The position numbers and the translations under genes are program-made. The notes below the pieces were generated by a model. It had not been told where the DNA came from, searched no databases, and worked only from the letters and a program-made list of their open reading frames with translations. Of a stretch of DNA of 64,000 nt, positions 22,806 to 31,304 are shown one piece after another; position 1 is the stretch's first letter; each line of letters begins with the position of its first letter. Source of the DNA: Dickeya undicola (GTDB lineage Bacteria > Pseudomonadota > Gammaproteobacteria > Enterobacterales > Enterobacteriaceae); the NCBI RefSeq assembly GCF_000784735.1, contig NZ_JSYG01000034.1, forward strand, positions 1 to 64,000, read 5' to 3'.

Positions 22806-23728
22806 GCCGTACCGCCAGCGAACTGTACTGGATGGCCCGTTATCTGGAACGGGCAGAGAGTTTTGCCCGCGTGCTGGACGTCACCTACAAACTGTCGATG
22901 ATGCCGCGTCACAATCAGCAGCAGCATGACCTGTCACTGCCGCTCAACCTGACGTTTACTCACGAGCTGTTTCAGGAGCGCTATGCTCGCTTCACCATGA
23001 ACAACCTGCTGAACTTTTTTGCGCTGGACAGCCACAACCCCAGCAGCATCTACAGTTGCATCGAAATGGCGTGGAATAACGCCCACGCGGTGCGCGGCAG
23101 TTTGTCTTCCGAAGTGTGGGAATGCATCAACACCACCCGCATCGATATCCGTAATCTGCGGCAGTCCGGGGTGGACAAGATCGGCATCGACACGTTTTTC
23201 GACTGGGTGAAAGAACGCGCACACCTGTTTCGCGGTGCTATGTTCGGCACCCTGCTGCGCAACGACGCCCAGTGTTTTATCCGCATCGGCACCCTGATCG
23301 AGCGGGCGTTCGCTACCGCGCAATTACTGACAGTCAAGGACCAGCAACTCAACAACGACCCGGACCCGGTGCGTGAATACTATCGGCTCGACACCCTGCT
23401 GCGCGCGGTAAGCGCCCGCGAGGCGTACCACAGTATTTATCGCCAGCCCATCAGCCGGGAAACCGTCACCGAATTGCTGGTGCTGCGCAACGACGTACCA
23501 CGTTCACTGCACGCCTGCGTGGGCGACCTGGTGCAACAGCTGGAAATGATCGGTAGCGAGCGCGCGCGCATCCCGCAGCGGCTGGCTCACCTGCTGCACG
23601 TGGAACTGCGCTTCGGCTCGATAGACGATGTACTGGCCGACGACCTGCAACATTATCTCAGTGATTTCATCATTAAAATCAACGAACTGGCTGACAGCAT
23701 CCGTCATACCTATCTGGAGGCGCTATGA
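22799..23728 (+). CDS. Alpha-E domain-containing protein
   Basis: A 309-residue, mostly helical protein of the DUF403 (alpha-E) family, starting MLSRTASELYWMARYLERAE, the hallmark of the family. In many bacteria it is encoded between the ATP-grasp and transglutaminase genes and is thought to work with them; its exact activity is not established. It overlaps the upstream gene by 7 bp and the downstream one by 4 bp (ATGA), showing translational coupling. Confidence 0.88.
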   Translation: MLSRTASELYWMARYLERAESFARVLDVTYKLSMMPRHNQQQHDLSLPLNLTFTHELFQERYARFTMNNLLNFFALDSHNPSSIYSCIEMAWNNAHAVRGSLSSEVWECINTTRIDIRNLRQSGVDKIGIDTFFDWVKERAHLFRGAMFGTLLRNDAQCFIRIGTLIERAFATAQLLTVKDQQLNNDPDPVREYYRLDTLLRAVSAREAYHSIYRQPISRETVTELLVLRNDVPRSLHACVGDLVQQLEMIGSERARIPQRLAHLLHVELRFGSIDDVLADDLQHYLSDFIIKINELADSIRHTYLEAL

Positions 23729-24546
23729 AACTCACCATCAATCACCTGACCCACTACCGTTACGATGAAGAAGTGAAGTTCAGCACCCAGTACCTGCGAC
23801 TGACGCCGCAAAATTCCGCCCATCAGCGCATCCGCGACTGGAAACTGACGCTACCAGCCTCGGCGGTCGCCACCACCGACGCTTACGGTAACCTGATGCA
23901 CGTGCTGACGCTGGACCACCCTCATCACGACATCCTGATCCACGCTCAGGGCGTGGTGGAAATTGCCGATAACGGAGAAGAACAACCCGAGGAGAGCAGC
24001 GAGTCGTTGTCGCCGTTAGTCTTTCTGCGTGGCACCGAGCTGACCGAGGCGGACGAGCCAATCCGCGAGTTTGCCCGACGCTATTACCGCGAGGCCGATC
24101 CGGTCGGCAGCCTGGAAACGCTGATGGCGGAACTGCGGCTGAAAATGCCGTATACTCCCGGCGCTACGCAGGTGCACGACACCGCAGCGGCGGCTTTTGC
24201 CAAAGGCAAAGGGGTATGTCAGGATCACACCCACGTGTTTCTGGCCTGCTGTCGCAGCCTGCGCATTCCGGCACGCTATGTCAGCGGCTATGTCTACAGC
24301 CGGGATACCGAGCACGTGGCGATGCACGCCTGGGCCGAAGCCTGGCTGAACGAACGCTGGCACAGTTTTGATATCACCAATAACACCCGACGGCTCAATC
24401 AGCACTTGCGGCTGGCGGTGGGAATGGATTATCTGGATGCCTGCCCGGTGCGCGGCAGCCGCCTCGGCGGTGGTTGTGAAGAGATGTTTTCCGAGGCTGA
24501 AGTGAGCCTGTTTGAGCGACAACAACAGGCACAGCAACAGCAATAG
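23725..24546 (+). CDS. Transglutaminase-like cysteine protease
   Basis: A 273-residue protein with an N-terminal bacterial transglutaminase-like domain (about 1-90) and a core papain-like domain. The catalytic triad is readable as Cys in GKGVCQDHTHV (about 166), His in MHAWAEAW and Asp in HSFDITNN. The C-terminal end is Gln-rich. As third gene of the Anbu operon it probably acts on a peptide or amide product of the ATP-grasp protein. Confidence 0.9.
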   Translation: MKLTINHLTHYRYDEEVKFSTQYLRLTPQNSAHQRIRDWKLTLPASAVATTDAYGNLMHVLTLDHPHHDILIHAQGVVEIADNGEEQPEESSESLSPLVFLRGTELTEADEPIREFARRYYREADPVGSLETLMAELRLKMPYTPGATQVHDTAAAAFAKGKGVCQDHTHVFLACCRSLRIPARYVSGYVYSRDTEHVAMHAWAEAWLNERWHSFDITNNTRRLNQHLRLAVGMDYLDACPVRGSRLGGGCEEMFSEAEVSLFERQQQAQQQQ

Positions 24547-24575
24547 TGAGTCCTGTTTAACTCAAAAGGTGTTGT

Positions 24576-25310
24576 ATGACCTACTGTGTGGCCATGCGTC
24601 TGTCTGACGGTCTGGTTTTCGCTTCCGACTCCCGCACCAACGCGGGGGTCGACCACATCGCAACCTTCAGAAAGCTCCATGTGTTCCGTCAGGAAGGCGA
24701 ACGGGTGCTGGTACTTCAGTCCGCCGGTAATCTCGCCACCACCCAGAGCATCATCAGCTTGCTGAACGCCCGCATTCAGGACCAGCACACGCCGAATCTG
24801 ATGCAGACCAGCACGCTGTACGACGCCGCCACACTGGTGGGCGAAACCGTGCGCGAGGTCATCCACCGCGACAGCCAGGCCCAGCAAAACGGTAGCAGCA
24901 CCAATTTCGGCTGCAACCTGCTGCTGGGCGGTCAGATTGGCGATGAAACACCGCGGCTGTTCCACATCTACCCGGAAGGTAATTTTATCGAAGCCACCGT
25001 CGACACCCCCTACTTTCAGATTGGCGAAAGCAAGTACGGCAAACCGATTATCGACCGGGTGCTGACGGCGGACACCTCGCTGGAACAGGCGATGTGCTGC
25101 GCGCTGATTTCCATCGACTCTACACTGCGCAGCAACCTGTCGGTCGGCCTGCCGCTGGACGTGATGATTTATCGCACCGGCAGCTTCGATGCCAGCGAGC
25201 AGCACCGCATCACCGAAAGCGACCCTTATTTCATCGCCATCCGCAAAGCCTGGTCGGAAGGGTTGCAGAACACCTTCCGGCAGTTGCCGCCGTTTCCGGC
25301 GCAGGGATAA
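24576..25310 (+). CDS. Proteasome-like peptidase Anbu
   Basis: An Ntn-hydrolase of 244 residues, the ancestral beta-subunit-like (Anbu, also called BPH) family. The start is M-T-Y-C-V, so removal of Met would expose Thr2 as nucleophile. The proteasome-like core includes LSDGLVFASDSRTN (with conserved Asp and Lys region RKLHVF) and LLLGGQIGDETPRLF. Known Anbu proteins assemble into ring or lock-washer structures, though activity has been hard to show. It follows the transglutaminase gene by 29 bp. Confidence 0.9.
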   Translation: MTYCVAMRLSDGLVFASDSRTNAGVDHIATFRKLHVFRQEGERVLVLQSAGNLATTQSIISLLNARIQDQHTPNLMQTSTLYDAATLVGETVREVIHRDSQAQQNGSSTNFGCNLLLGGQIGDETPRLFHIYPEGNFIEATVDTPYFQIGESKYGKPIIDRVLTADTSLEQAMCCALISIDSTLRSNLSVGLPLDVMIYRTGSFDASEQHRITESDPYFIAIRKAWSEGLQNTFRQLPPFPAQG

Positions 25311-25347
25311 GGCGTGCGTTGTCGTCGAGGAGTATTCAAAGATTGCC

Positions 25348-25418
25348 CCTCGACCCTAAATAATTTGAGTTACAGGTGCGTTGGTTTTCCTGCAACTCAC
25401 GTTATTTTTGAATCGAGG
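25348..25418. repeat. Interspersed palindromic repeat, copy 1
   Basis: An imperfect inverted repeat has arms AATAATTTGAGTTACAGG and CCTGCAACTCACGTTATT, with CCTCGA/TCGAGG at the ends. It shares GTGCGTTGG and the CCTGCAACTC arm with copies at 32891 and 40724. It marks the junction between the Anbu operon and the AT-rich insert. Confidence 0.7.
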
Positions 25419-25435
25419 TATATTGCATTAAAAAA

Positions 25436-25825
25436 TCAGAATGGGTAATTTTTATAAAAAGTCACTCTGGTTCTGTAAGCTTTAATCATGCACTCATTAT
25501 AAGCGATAGCATAAGCTGGAGAGTCTTTGATGTTTAACAACCCTTCAGCCTGGCACTCACTGTTAATATATTTTTCCCAAAAAACTTTAGCGTCATTAGT
25601 TGATTCAATAAAATCATTATAATTAGCTAAATCTTCACGCCGAATAATTTTGATGAAACTATCATATTCATCATGGTATTTTTTATTCTCATCATGAGCT
25701 AAAGCCTCCATGCAACTCTGAATATATGCTGTCACTTTTTTATCATAACAGGATTGAATATCACTTGCCTGAGATGAAAATGATAAAGGAAGCATTAAAA
25801 GCAAAAAAATTATTTTCCTAGCCAT
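25436..25825 (-). CDS. LprI-like (DUF1311) secreted protein
   Basis: A small exported protein of about 129 residues. The signal peptide (MARKIIFLLLMLPLSFSSQAS) is followed by a mature part with four or more cysteines. The pattern FWEKYINSECQAEG, a Ser/Ala-rich joint and AYNECMIKAYRTR resembles the LprI/DUF1311 family, some members of which inhibit lysozyme. The ATG at 25825 has AGGTGG unusually close; a GTG at 25831 is possible. It is AT-rich compared with its flanks and next to the ApeA-like gene. The family call is tentative. Confidence 0.6.
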   Translation of the reverse strand: MARKIIFLLLMLPLSFSSQASDIQSCYDKKVTAYIQSCMEALAHDENKKYHDEYDSFIKIIRREDLANYNDFIESTNDAKVFWEKYINSECQAEGLLNIKDSPAYAIAYNECMIKAYRTRVTFYKNYPF

Positions 25826-25940
25826 ATCCACCTACATTATATAAACGACATAAATCACATTACATATCTCTAAAGTAATCACCATACAGAGATACCCTTA
25901 TGGTAGGGTAAACCCACCATCGACAAGGCTTTATAATTTT

Positions 25941-27641
25941 CTATGACCCAAACGACCTGTCTATCAAGTACACGTTGTTAACCTCAACGAATTCGTCATC
26001 AAAATAAGCATGAATGATATTCATATGTTTACACTGATATCCTTCGAAATCATCTTTACAAAAATGACTTTCAATAAAATCGCAGTCATTTGATTTACCT
26101 TTAAGCTTAATGTTATATAAGTAATTATCTTTAAAGAAAGAATTTAAATTATCATTATAATGAAAAACATCCCCAGCCCTGACAAGGACAACACCAAAAT
26201 AATTTTCGTGCATTATCTTATCAATATCACCACGTCTCACCTTAATTGAAAAAATTTCATCAACAACCCTGCGCAACCATTTATTTTCAAAACCAGAACC
26301 AATTTTTATTGGGTTAATACTTAGAATTACAGAGCAAGCAAACTCTTTCTCACTGAGATGAAAACCCTTTAAAAAAAAGTAACAAATAGAGATAATCAAT
26401 TTATCACGTATTTCAAAAATTCTTTTAAAATCCTTATGTTTTTTATCCAACCTAGGTGTCATATGCGCAATGTCATCTCTTATTTTTTTTATTTCATGAA
26501 AATCACTACTATTTAACCCAATAGCTTTTTTCGCGCTAAAATCCATACTATTCATAAATCTAACATAGCGATCTTGAAGCGTCATATTTCTGCTGCTAAA
26601 TATCATCAATTTATCTTTTACTCTTAAATACTCTTCTCTGTCTCTAGTACTTTCAAAGTGTAAATCTGGATCCAGATTAGAAATAATCTCATTTAATTTA
26701 TGCCTCAGCGAGTTAGGCAACTTATTATTTTTCTCATAAACTTTACTGGCAAGGTAAGCATCAAATATACTAACAAAGCCTAAAACATCGAACTCCCAAT
26801 AACCGTCATATGATAGCATTCCGCTAAACCTTGGACATAGCCGTTTAAAATCAAAATCAGAATAAGCACCATTGAATATCTTAGCCCATAGACTACCATC
26901 TAACATGCTCAGATTTAGAAAAGAGCTTCCCCAATGATACCTATCACCTTTATCCACTTCTGACTTGTCAGAAAGAAAATAAAAAGGGTATTTTCTTTTC
27001 TTGCCATCACTTTCAGATACCAACCAAACATAGCTAATATCCAGACGTAAGAGCGTGAGTGTAGAAAAAAGGCTGATAATAAATTTGACCTGTCTATCTA
27101 CATCAGTCATTTCAAAACAATCAACAGCATCCAACCTGATAATATGTCGTTGAATAACATTAACGGAATAACCATCGGCGTTACTTGCTTTAGAGAAAAT
27201 ACCCCATCTATCATAGATCCTCTTAATTTCATCATGATTTTCAATCGATACATCGAAGTTATTTATATTCTTAGAAATACAAAACGCTCCTTCACGAAAG
27301 ACTAAGGAATTATTAACACCATTTATAACATGATGAAGGCTGTTTATATTCAACTCAATAGAAGTTATCTTAAAATAATCATTTAGCCCAATAGCAATAT
27401 GTTCTGCATAGATCTTATCACCATATAAAGAGCACTGATTTAAGTAAAAATATTTTTCTTCGCTGTAACATAAGATAGCATCTTGAGAATTTAAAACTTC
27501 ATTATCTATTTTCAAACCATCATTAAGCCTAAATAAGATTTCATTTCTATTACCAAATTCAAGCACACCATGATAGATATTACCATTCAGATCAAAATAG
27601 GCTGAAGATGAAAATTCAGAATCGAAATTAAACTCATCCAT
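25941..27641 (-). CDS. ApeA-like HEPN-domain protein (putative phage defence)
   Basis: A 566-residue protein with low-GC codon use, unlike its neighbours. The N-terminal half (about 1-200), beginning with a short strand-rich part DLNGNIYHGVLEFG, resembles the ApeA N-terminal domain. The C-terminal half is helical and contains R388-DDIA-H393, the Rx4H motif of HEPN ribonucleases, in KKIRDDIAHMTPR. ApeA proteins are single-gene abortive-infection systems whose HEPN domain cleaves RNA. I infer the assignment from layout and motif; overall identity cannot be checked here. It has a weak ribosome site and is flanked by an inverted-repeat element. A non-defence HEPN protein is the alternative. Confidence 0.6.
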   Translation of the reverse strand: MDEFNFDSEFSSSAYFDLNGNIYHGVLEFGNRNEILFRLNDGLKIDNEVLNSQDAILCYSEEKYFYLNQCSLYGDKIYAEHIAIGLNDYFKITSIELNINSLHHVINGVNNSLVFREGAFCISKNINNFDVSIENHDEIKRIYDRWGIFSKASNADGYSVNVIQRHIIRLDAVDCFEMTDVDRQVKFIISLFSTLTLLRLDISYVWLVSESDGKKRKYPFYFLSDKSEVDKGDRYHWGSSFLNLSMLDGSLWAKIFNGAYSDFDFKRLCPRFSGMLSYDGYWEFDVLGFVSIFDAYLASKVYEKNNKLPNSLRHKLNEIISNLDPDLHFESTRDREEYLRVKDKLMIFSSRNMTLQDRYVRFMNSMDFSAKKAIGLNSSDFHEIKKIRDDIAHMTPRLDKKHKDFKRIFEIRDKLIISICYFFLKGFHLSEKEFACSVILSINPIKIGSGFENKWLRRVVDEIFSIKVRRGDIDKIMHENYFGVVLVRAGDVFHYNDNLNSFFKDNYLYNIKLKGKSNDCDFIESHFCKDDFEGYQCKHMNIIHAYFDDEFVEVNNVYLIDRSFGS

Positions 27642-27839
27642 TACTCAAGAACACCATTAAATAAAATAATATTTAACTTACAATTGAAGGTAAGTAAAAT
27701 ATAGATTATAAGGGAAAAGACAAGCATACACTGAATTCTGTCAATAAAGTCAATGTTAGTTTACCTGCTGTGAATACCAGACAAACAGCATGTTTGCCCG
27801 GTAATAGCGGATGATACGTTTGTCTCCCAGCGTATTCGG

Positions 27840-29447
27840 TTATGACAAAGCAGAACTTTCCCGCGCCATCACTTCCCGCAGCCAGCCGCAGCGCATTTCC
27901 GGCACCGCCAGCAGCAGTTGCTGGGTGTAATCGTCCAGCGGCGGCGAGAGCGCTTGCGTCACCGGCCCTTGTCGGACAATACGCCCCTGGCGCAACACCG
28001 CCACGGTGTCAGCCACTTCCCGCACCACGTGTAAATCATGGGTGATGAACAGATAGGCGACGCCGGTTTCCTGCTGGATCTGGCGCAGTAGCGAGAGCAC
28101 GTCGCGCGCTACCAGCGGGTCCAGCGCCGAGGTCGGTTCGTCGCAAACGATCAGCGACGGCTGCGCCGCCAGCGCGCGGGCAATACATACCCGCTGTTTT
28201 TGACCGCCGGACAGCGCGGTGGGATAACGCTGCGCCATCTCCGGCAGCAATCCGACCTGATGCAGCAGGTCGCTGATGCGTGCACGTCGTGCGGCAGCAT
28301 CCAAATCGGTCAGGCACACCATCGCCCGCTCGATCTGCACGCCGATTGGTAAGCGCGGGTTGAGCGCGGTATCCGGGTGCTGGTGAATCATCTGAACAGC
28401 TTGCAGCTGGGCGCGACTGCGCTGCGCCAGCCGTGGCGGCAAGGTATCGCCATTGAGCCGAATCTCGCCACCTGCCGGGGCCAGCAGCCCGCACAGGGTA
28501 CGCCCAAGCGTCGATTTGCCGGAGCCGGATTCGCCGATCACCGCCAGCGTGCGCCCGCGTTCCAGTTGCAGCGAAACGTCCTGCAATACCGGCTGTTGCT
28601 GATAACGAGCGCCGAGATGACGAATATCCACCAGCACATCGTCTACCGCAGGCAGCGGCGTTTTAGGTTCGCCACGCGCCTGTAACAGTGCACGGGTGTA
28701 CTCTTCAGCCGGGTTTTCCAGCAATAACGCGGTGTCGCCGGTTTCTACCTGACGACCATGACGCAGCACCATGATGCGATGGCTGATTTGCGCCACCACC
28801 GCCAGATCGTGACTGATATACAGCGCCGCCACGCCGGTCAGGCGGATAATCTTATCGATGGCGTTGAGCACCCCGAGCTGGGTAGTGACGTCCAGCGCGG
28901 TGGTCGGCTCGTCAAAAATAATCAGGTCGGGACCGGCACACATCGCCATCGCGATCATCGCCCGCTGCAACTGCCCGCCGGACACCTGATGCGGGTAGCG
29001 CTGAAAAAAGATCTGCGGTTCCGGCAGCGACAGTTGGGTAAACAGTTCGATCGCCCGTGCGATGGCCTGCTGACGCGACAGCACGCCGTGGCGTACCGCC
29101 GTTTCAATCACCTGCTCGCCGATACGCTGCGCCGGGTTGAACGATGCGCTGGCCGACTGCGCCACATACGCGATGCGCGTGCCGCGCACCCGCCGTAACT
29201 GCCGCTCCGATAACACCGCCAGGTCACTGCTTTTATCACCGCTCTGAAACCAGATGTGCCCACTGTCGATACGCATACCGTGACGACAGTGGCCGAGAAT
29301 CGCCTGACCGATGGTGGATTTGCCCGCGCCGGACTCGCCAATCAGCCCCAGTACTTCGCCTTTATTGAGGGTAAAGCTGATGTCCTGCACCAGCGCCCGT
29401 CCGCCCGCCGTGACACGCAGTTGTTCAACCCGCAGCAACTCACTCAT
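27840..29447 (-). CDS. Peptide-type ABC transporter ATPase (two fused ATPase domains)
   Basis: A 535-residue protein carrying two complete ABC ATPase domains in tandem, like DppD and DppF fused. Domain 1 (about 1-255) has Walker [10 protein letters not shown], signature VSGGQLQRA and Walker [11 protein letters not shown]. Domain 2 (about 285-530) has [18 protein letters not shown] and [15 protein letters not shown] 29447 begins [12 protein letters not shown]; the frame stays open another 128 codons upstream, but that overlaps the permease gene and is not ABC-like. It powers import with the two permeases encoded upstream in the operon. Confidence 0.93.
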   Translation of the reverse strand: MSELLRVEQLRVTAGGRALVQDISFTLNKGEVLGLIGESGAGKSTIGQAILGHCRHGMRIDSGHIWFQSGDKSSDLAVLSERQLRRVRGTRIAYVAQSASASFNPAQRIGEQVIETAVRHGVLSRQQAIARAIELFTQLSLPEPQIFFQRYPHQVSGGQLQRAMIAMAMCAGPDLIIFDEPTTALDVTTQLGVLNAIDKIIRLTGVAALYISHDLAVVAQISHRIMVLRHGRQVETGDTALLLENPAEEYTRALLQARGEPKTPLPAVDDVLVDIRHLGARYQQQPVLQDVSLQLERGRTLAVIGESGSGKSTLGRTLCGLLAPAGGEIRLNGDTLPPRLAQRSRAQLQAVQMIHQHPDTALNPRLPIGVQIERAMVCLTDLDAAARRARISDLLHQVGLLPEMAQRYPTALSGGQKQRVCIARALAAQPSLIVCDEPTSALDPLVARDVLSLLRQIQQETGVAYLFITHDLHVVREVADTVAVLRQGRIVRQGPVTQALSPPLDDYTQQLLLAVPEMRCGWLREVMARESSALS

Positions 29448-30303
29448 GACGGCCTCCGCGCCAGTTACGCCCATCGCGGCCGAGCAGCCAGTCGGCCACC
29501 ACATTAAGCGACACCGCCAGCAGGGCGATAGCCGCCCCCGGCACCAGCGCTGCCCACACACCAAACAGAATGCCGTCTTTGTTGTCACGCGCCAGCCCGC
29601 CCCAGTCGGCGGTTGGCGGCTGAATGCCCAGCCCCAGAAACGACAGCGCCGACAGGAATAGCAGAATGAAGATGAAGCGCAGCGCGAATTCCGCCACCAG
29701 CGTGTTACGTGCGTTCGGCAAAATTTCACGCCACAGAATCCAGCCCATCGACTCGCCACGCAGGCGCGCCGCTTCGATAAACTCCTGCGTGGCGATATCC
29801 ACCGCCAGCGCGCGCGAAACACGCAGCACACGGGTGGCCTCCAGCACGCCCAGCACCAGAATGATGATTAGCGTGCTTTTCGGCAGCATCGCCAATACCA
29901 CCAGCGCCAGAATCAGCGTCGGGATCGCCATCAGCACGTCGTTAACGCGGGAAATCAGTTGGTCAACCCAACCGCCGCACACCCCAGCCAGAAACCCCAG
30001 CCCGGTGCCCAGCACAAACGCCAATGCGGCAGCCAGCGCGGTCACCGCCAGCGAGGTGCGGGTGCCCCAAATCAAGCGGGAGAACAGATCGCGCCCGATA
30101 TTGTCGGTGCCGAGCCAGGCCTGCGGCATCGGCCCCAGCCAGGCACCGCCGACCACCTTGTCGGCCGGGTAAGGCGCAATCCAGGGCGCAAACAGCGCGA
30201 CCCCAATAAACAGGCCCAGCCCCAACAGGCCGAACACCACGGAAGGTTTCACAGCAGGCATGTACAGATTATCCATTCGGTTGACGGCATTACCGCCGGG
30301 CAT
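29440..30303 (-). CDS. Peptide-type ABC transporter permease (DppC-like)
   Basis: A 287-residue inner-membrane protein of the DppC/OppC family with six predicted helices. The EAA-type loop facing the ATPase is EFIEAARLRGESMGWILWREILPN (about 172-195). It overlaps the upstream permease by 14 bp and the ATPase start by 8 bp. ATG 30276 (MDNLYMPAV) is an alternative start, and the ribosome site is poor for both, in line with translational coupling. Confidence 0.9.
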   Translation of the reverse strand: MPGGNAVNRMDNLYMPAVKPSVVFGLLGLGLFIGVALFAPWIAPYPADKVVGGAWLGPMPQAWLGTDNIGRDLFSRLIWGTRTSLAVTALAAALAFVLGTGLGFLAGVCGGWVDQLISRVNDVLMAIPTLILALVVLAMLPKSTLIIILVLGVLEATRVLRVSRALAVDIATQEFIEAARLRGESMGWILWREILPNARNTLVAEFALRFIFILLFLSALSFLGLGIQPPTADWGGLARDNKDGILFGVWAALVPGAAIALLAVSLNVVADWLLGRDGRNWRGGRHE

Positions 30304-31294
30304 GACGCAAACGCGGGTTCGCCATCAGCGATACCACGTCCGCCAGCAGATTAAGCAGGATGTAAATCGTCGCCAGCACCAGCGCACAGCCCTGAATCAC
30401 CGGCATGTCGCGCTTGCTGATGCTGTCGACCATGTACTGCCCCAGCCCTGGGTAAACAAACACGCTTTCGACGATCACCACCCCTACCATCAGATACGCC
30501 AGGTTGAGCACGATAACGTTGATGATCGGCCCCCAGGCGTTGGGCAGCACATGGCGCAACAGAATAGCAGAAGGCGACATCCCTTTTAGCAACGCCGTGT
30601 CGACATAGGCCGCGTTTTGCGCGCCGATTAGCGCCGCTCGGGTCATGTTGCTCATGTGCCCCAGCACCGCCAGCACCAGCGTCAGACACGGCAGCGCGAT
30701 GGCGGTCAGATGCGCGCCGAGTGGCATCCCCTCGCTCACATTACTGTTGCTCGGCAGCCAGAACAGGGTGATGGAAAAAATCAGAATCAGCAGGTAGCCG
30801 GAGAAAAACTCCGGCAGCGCCACCGCGACGCGGGTAAACAGGTTCAGCAGCTTGTCCAGCCAGCTGCCCTGATAACGCACCGACAGAAAGCCAATCAGCA
30901 GCGCCAGCGGCACCGCAATCACCGCCGTGCACCCGGCCAGAAACAGCGTGTTTTCCAGCCGGTAGGCCAGCACCGGCGCAATGCTCTGACGGCTGGTGAA
31001 GCTGTGGCCGAAATCGCCGCCCAGCACGCCCCACAACCAACCGAGATAGCGGGACACCGCCGGTTGATCCAACCCCAGTTGAGCATTCAGCGCCCGCACC
31101 GCTTCTGGCGTTGCCGTCTGCCCCAGAATGGCGGTGGCGGCGTTGCCCGGCAACAGTTGGATACCGGCGAAAATCAGCACCGATACCACCGCAACCATCG
31201 CCACGCCCGCCAGCAGACGCCGCAGAATCAGCGTCAGCAGCGGGTAGCGTTCAGTCCATCGGTAAAGATCGGTCCATCGGTGAAGAATCGTCAC
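30290..31294 (-). CDS. Peptide-type ABC transporter permease (DppB-like)
   Basis: A 334-residue membrane protein of the DppB/OppB family. The EAA-type loop is AYVDTALLKGMSPSAILLRHVLPNAWGP, and the characteristic GVVIVESVFVYPGLGQ is present near the C terminus. GTG 31294, after GGCGGG and just beyond the stop of the binding-protein gene, is the likely start. A longer frame to ATG 31342 would overlap that gene by 38 bp. Confidence 0.9.
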   Translation of the reverse strand: MTILHRWTDLYRWTERYPLLTLILRRLLAGVAMVAVVSVLIFAGIQLLPGNAATAILGQTATPEAVRALNAQLGLDQPAVSRYLGWLWGVLGGDFGHSFTSRQSIAPVLAYRLENTLFLAGCTAVIAVPLALLIGFLSVRYQGSWLDKLLNLFTRVAVALPEFFSGYLLILIFSITLFWLPSNSNVSEGMPLGAHLTAIALPCLTLVLAVLGHMSNMTRAALIGAQNAAYVDTALLKGMSPSAILLRHVLPNAWGPIINVIVLNLAYLMVGVVIVESVFVYPGLGQYMVDSISKRDMPVIQGCALVLATIYILLNLLADVVSLMANPRLRHARR

Positions 31295-31304
31295 GTTACC
31301 CGCC

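Noticed and set aside
29448-29831. A 128-codon N-terminal extension of the fused ABC ATPase
   Set aside because: The extension overlaps the DppC-like gene in another frame, is Arg/Trp/Cys-rich, and has no ABC features. A good start exists at 29447.
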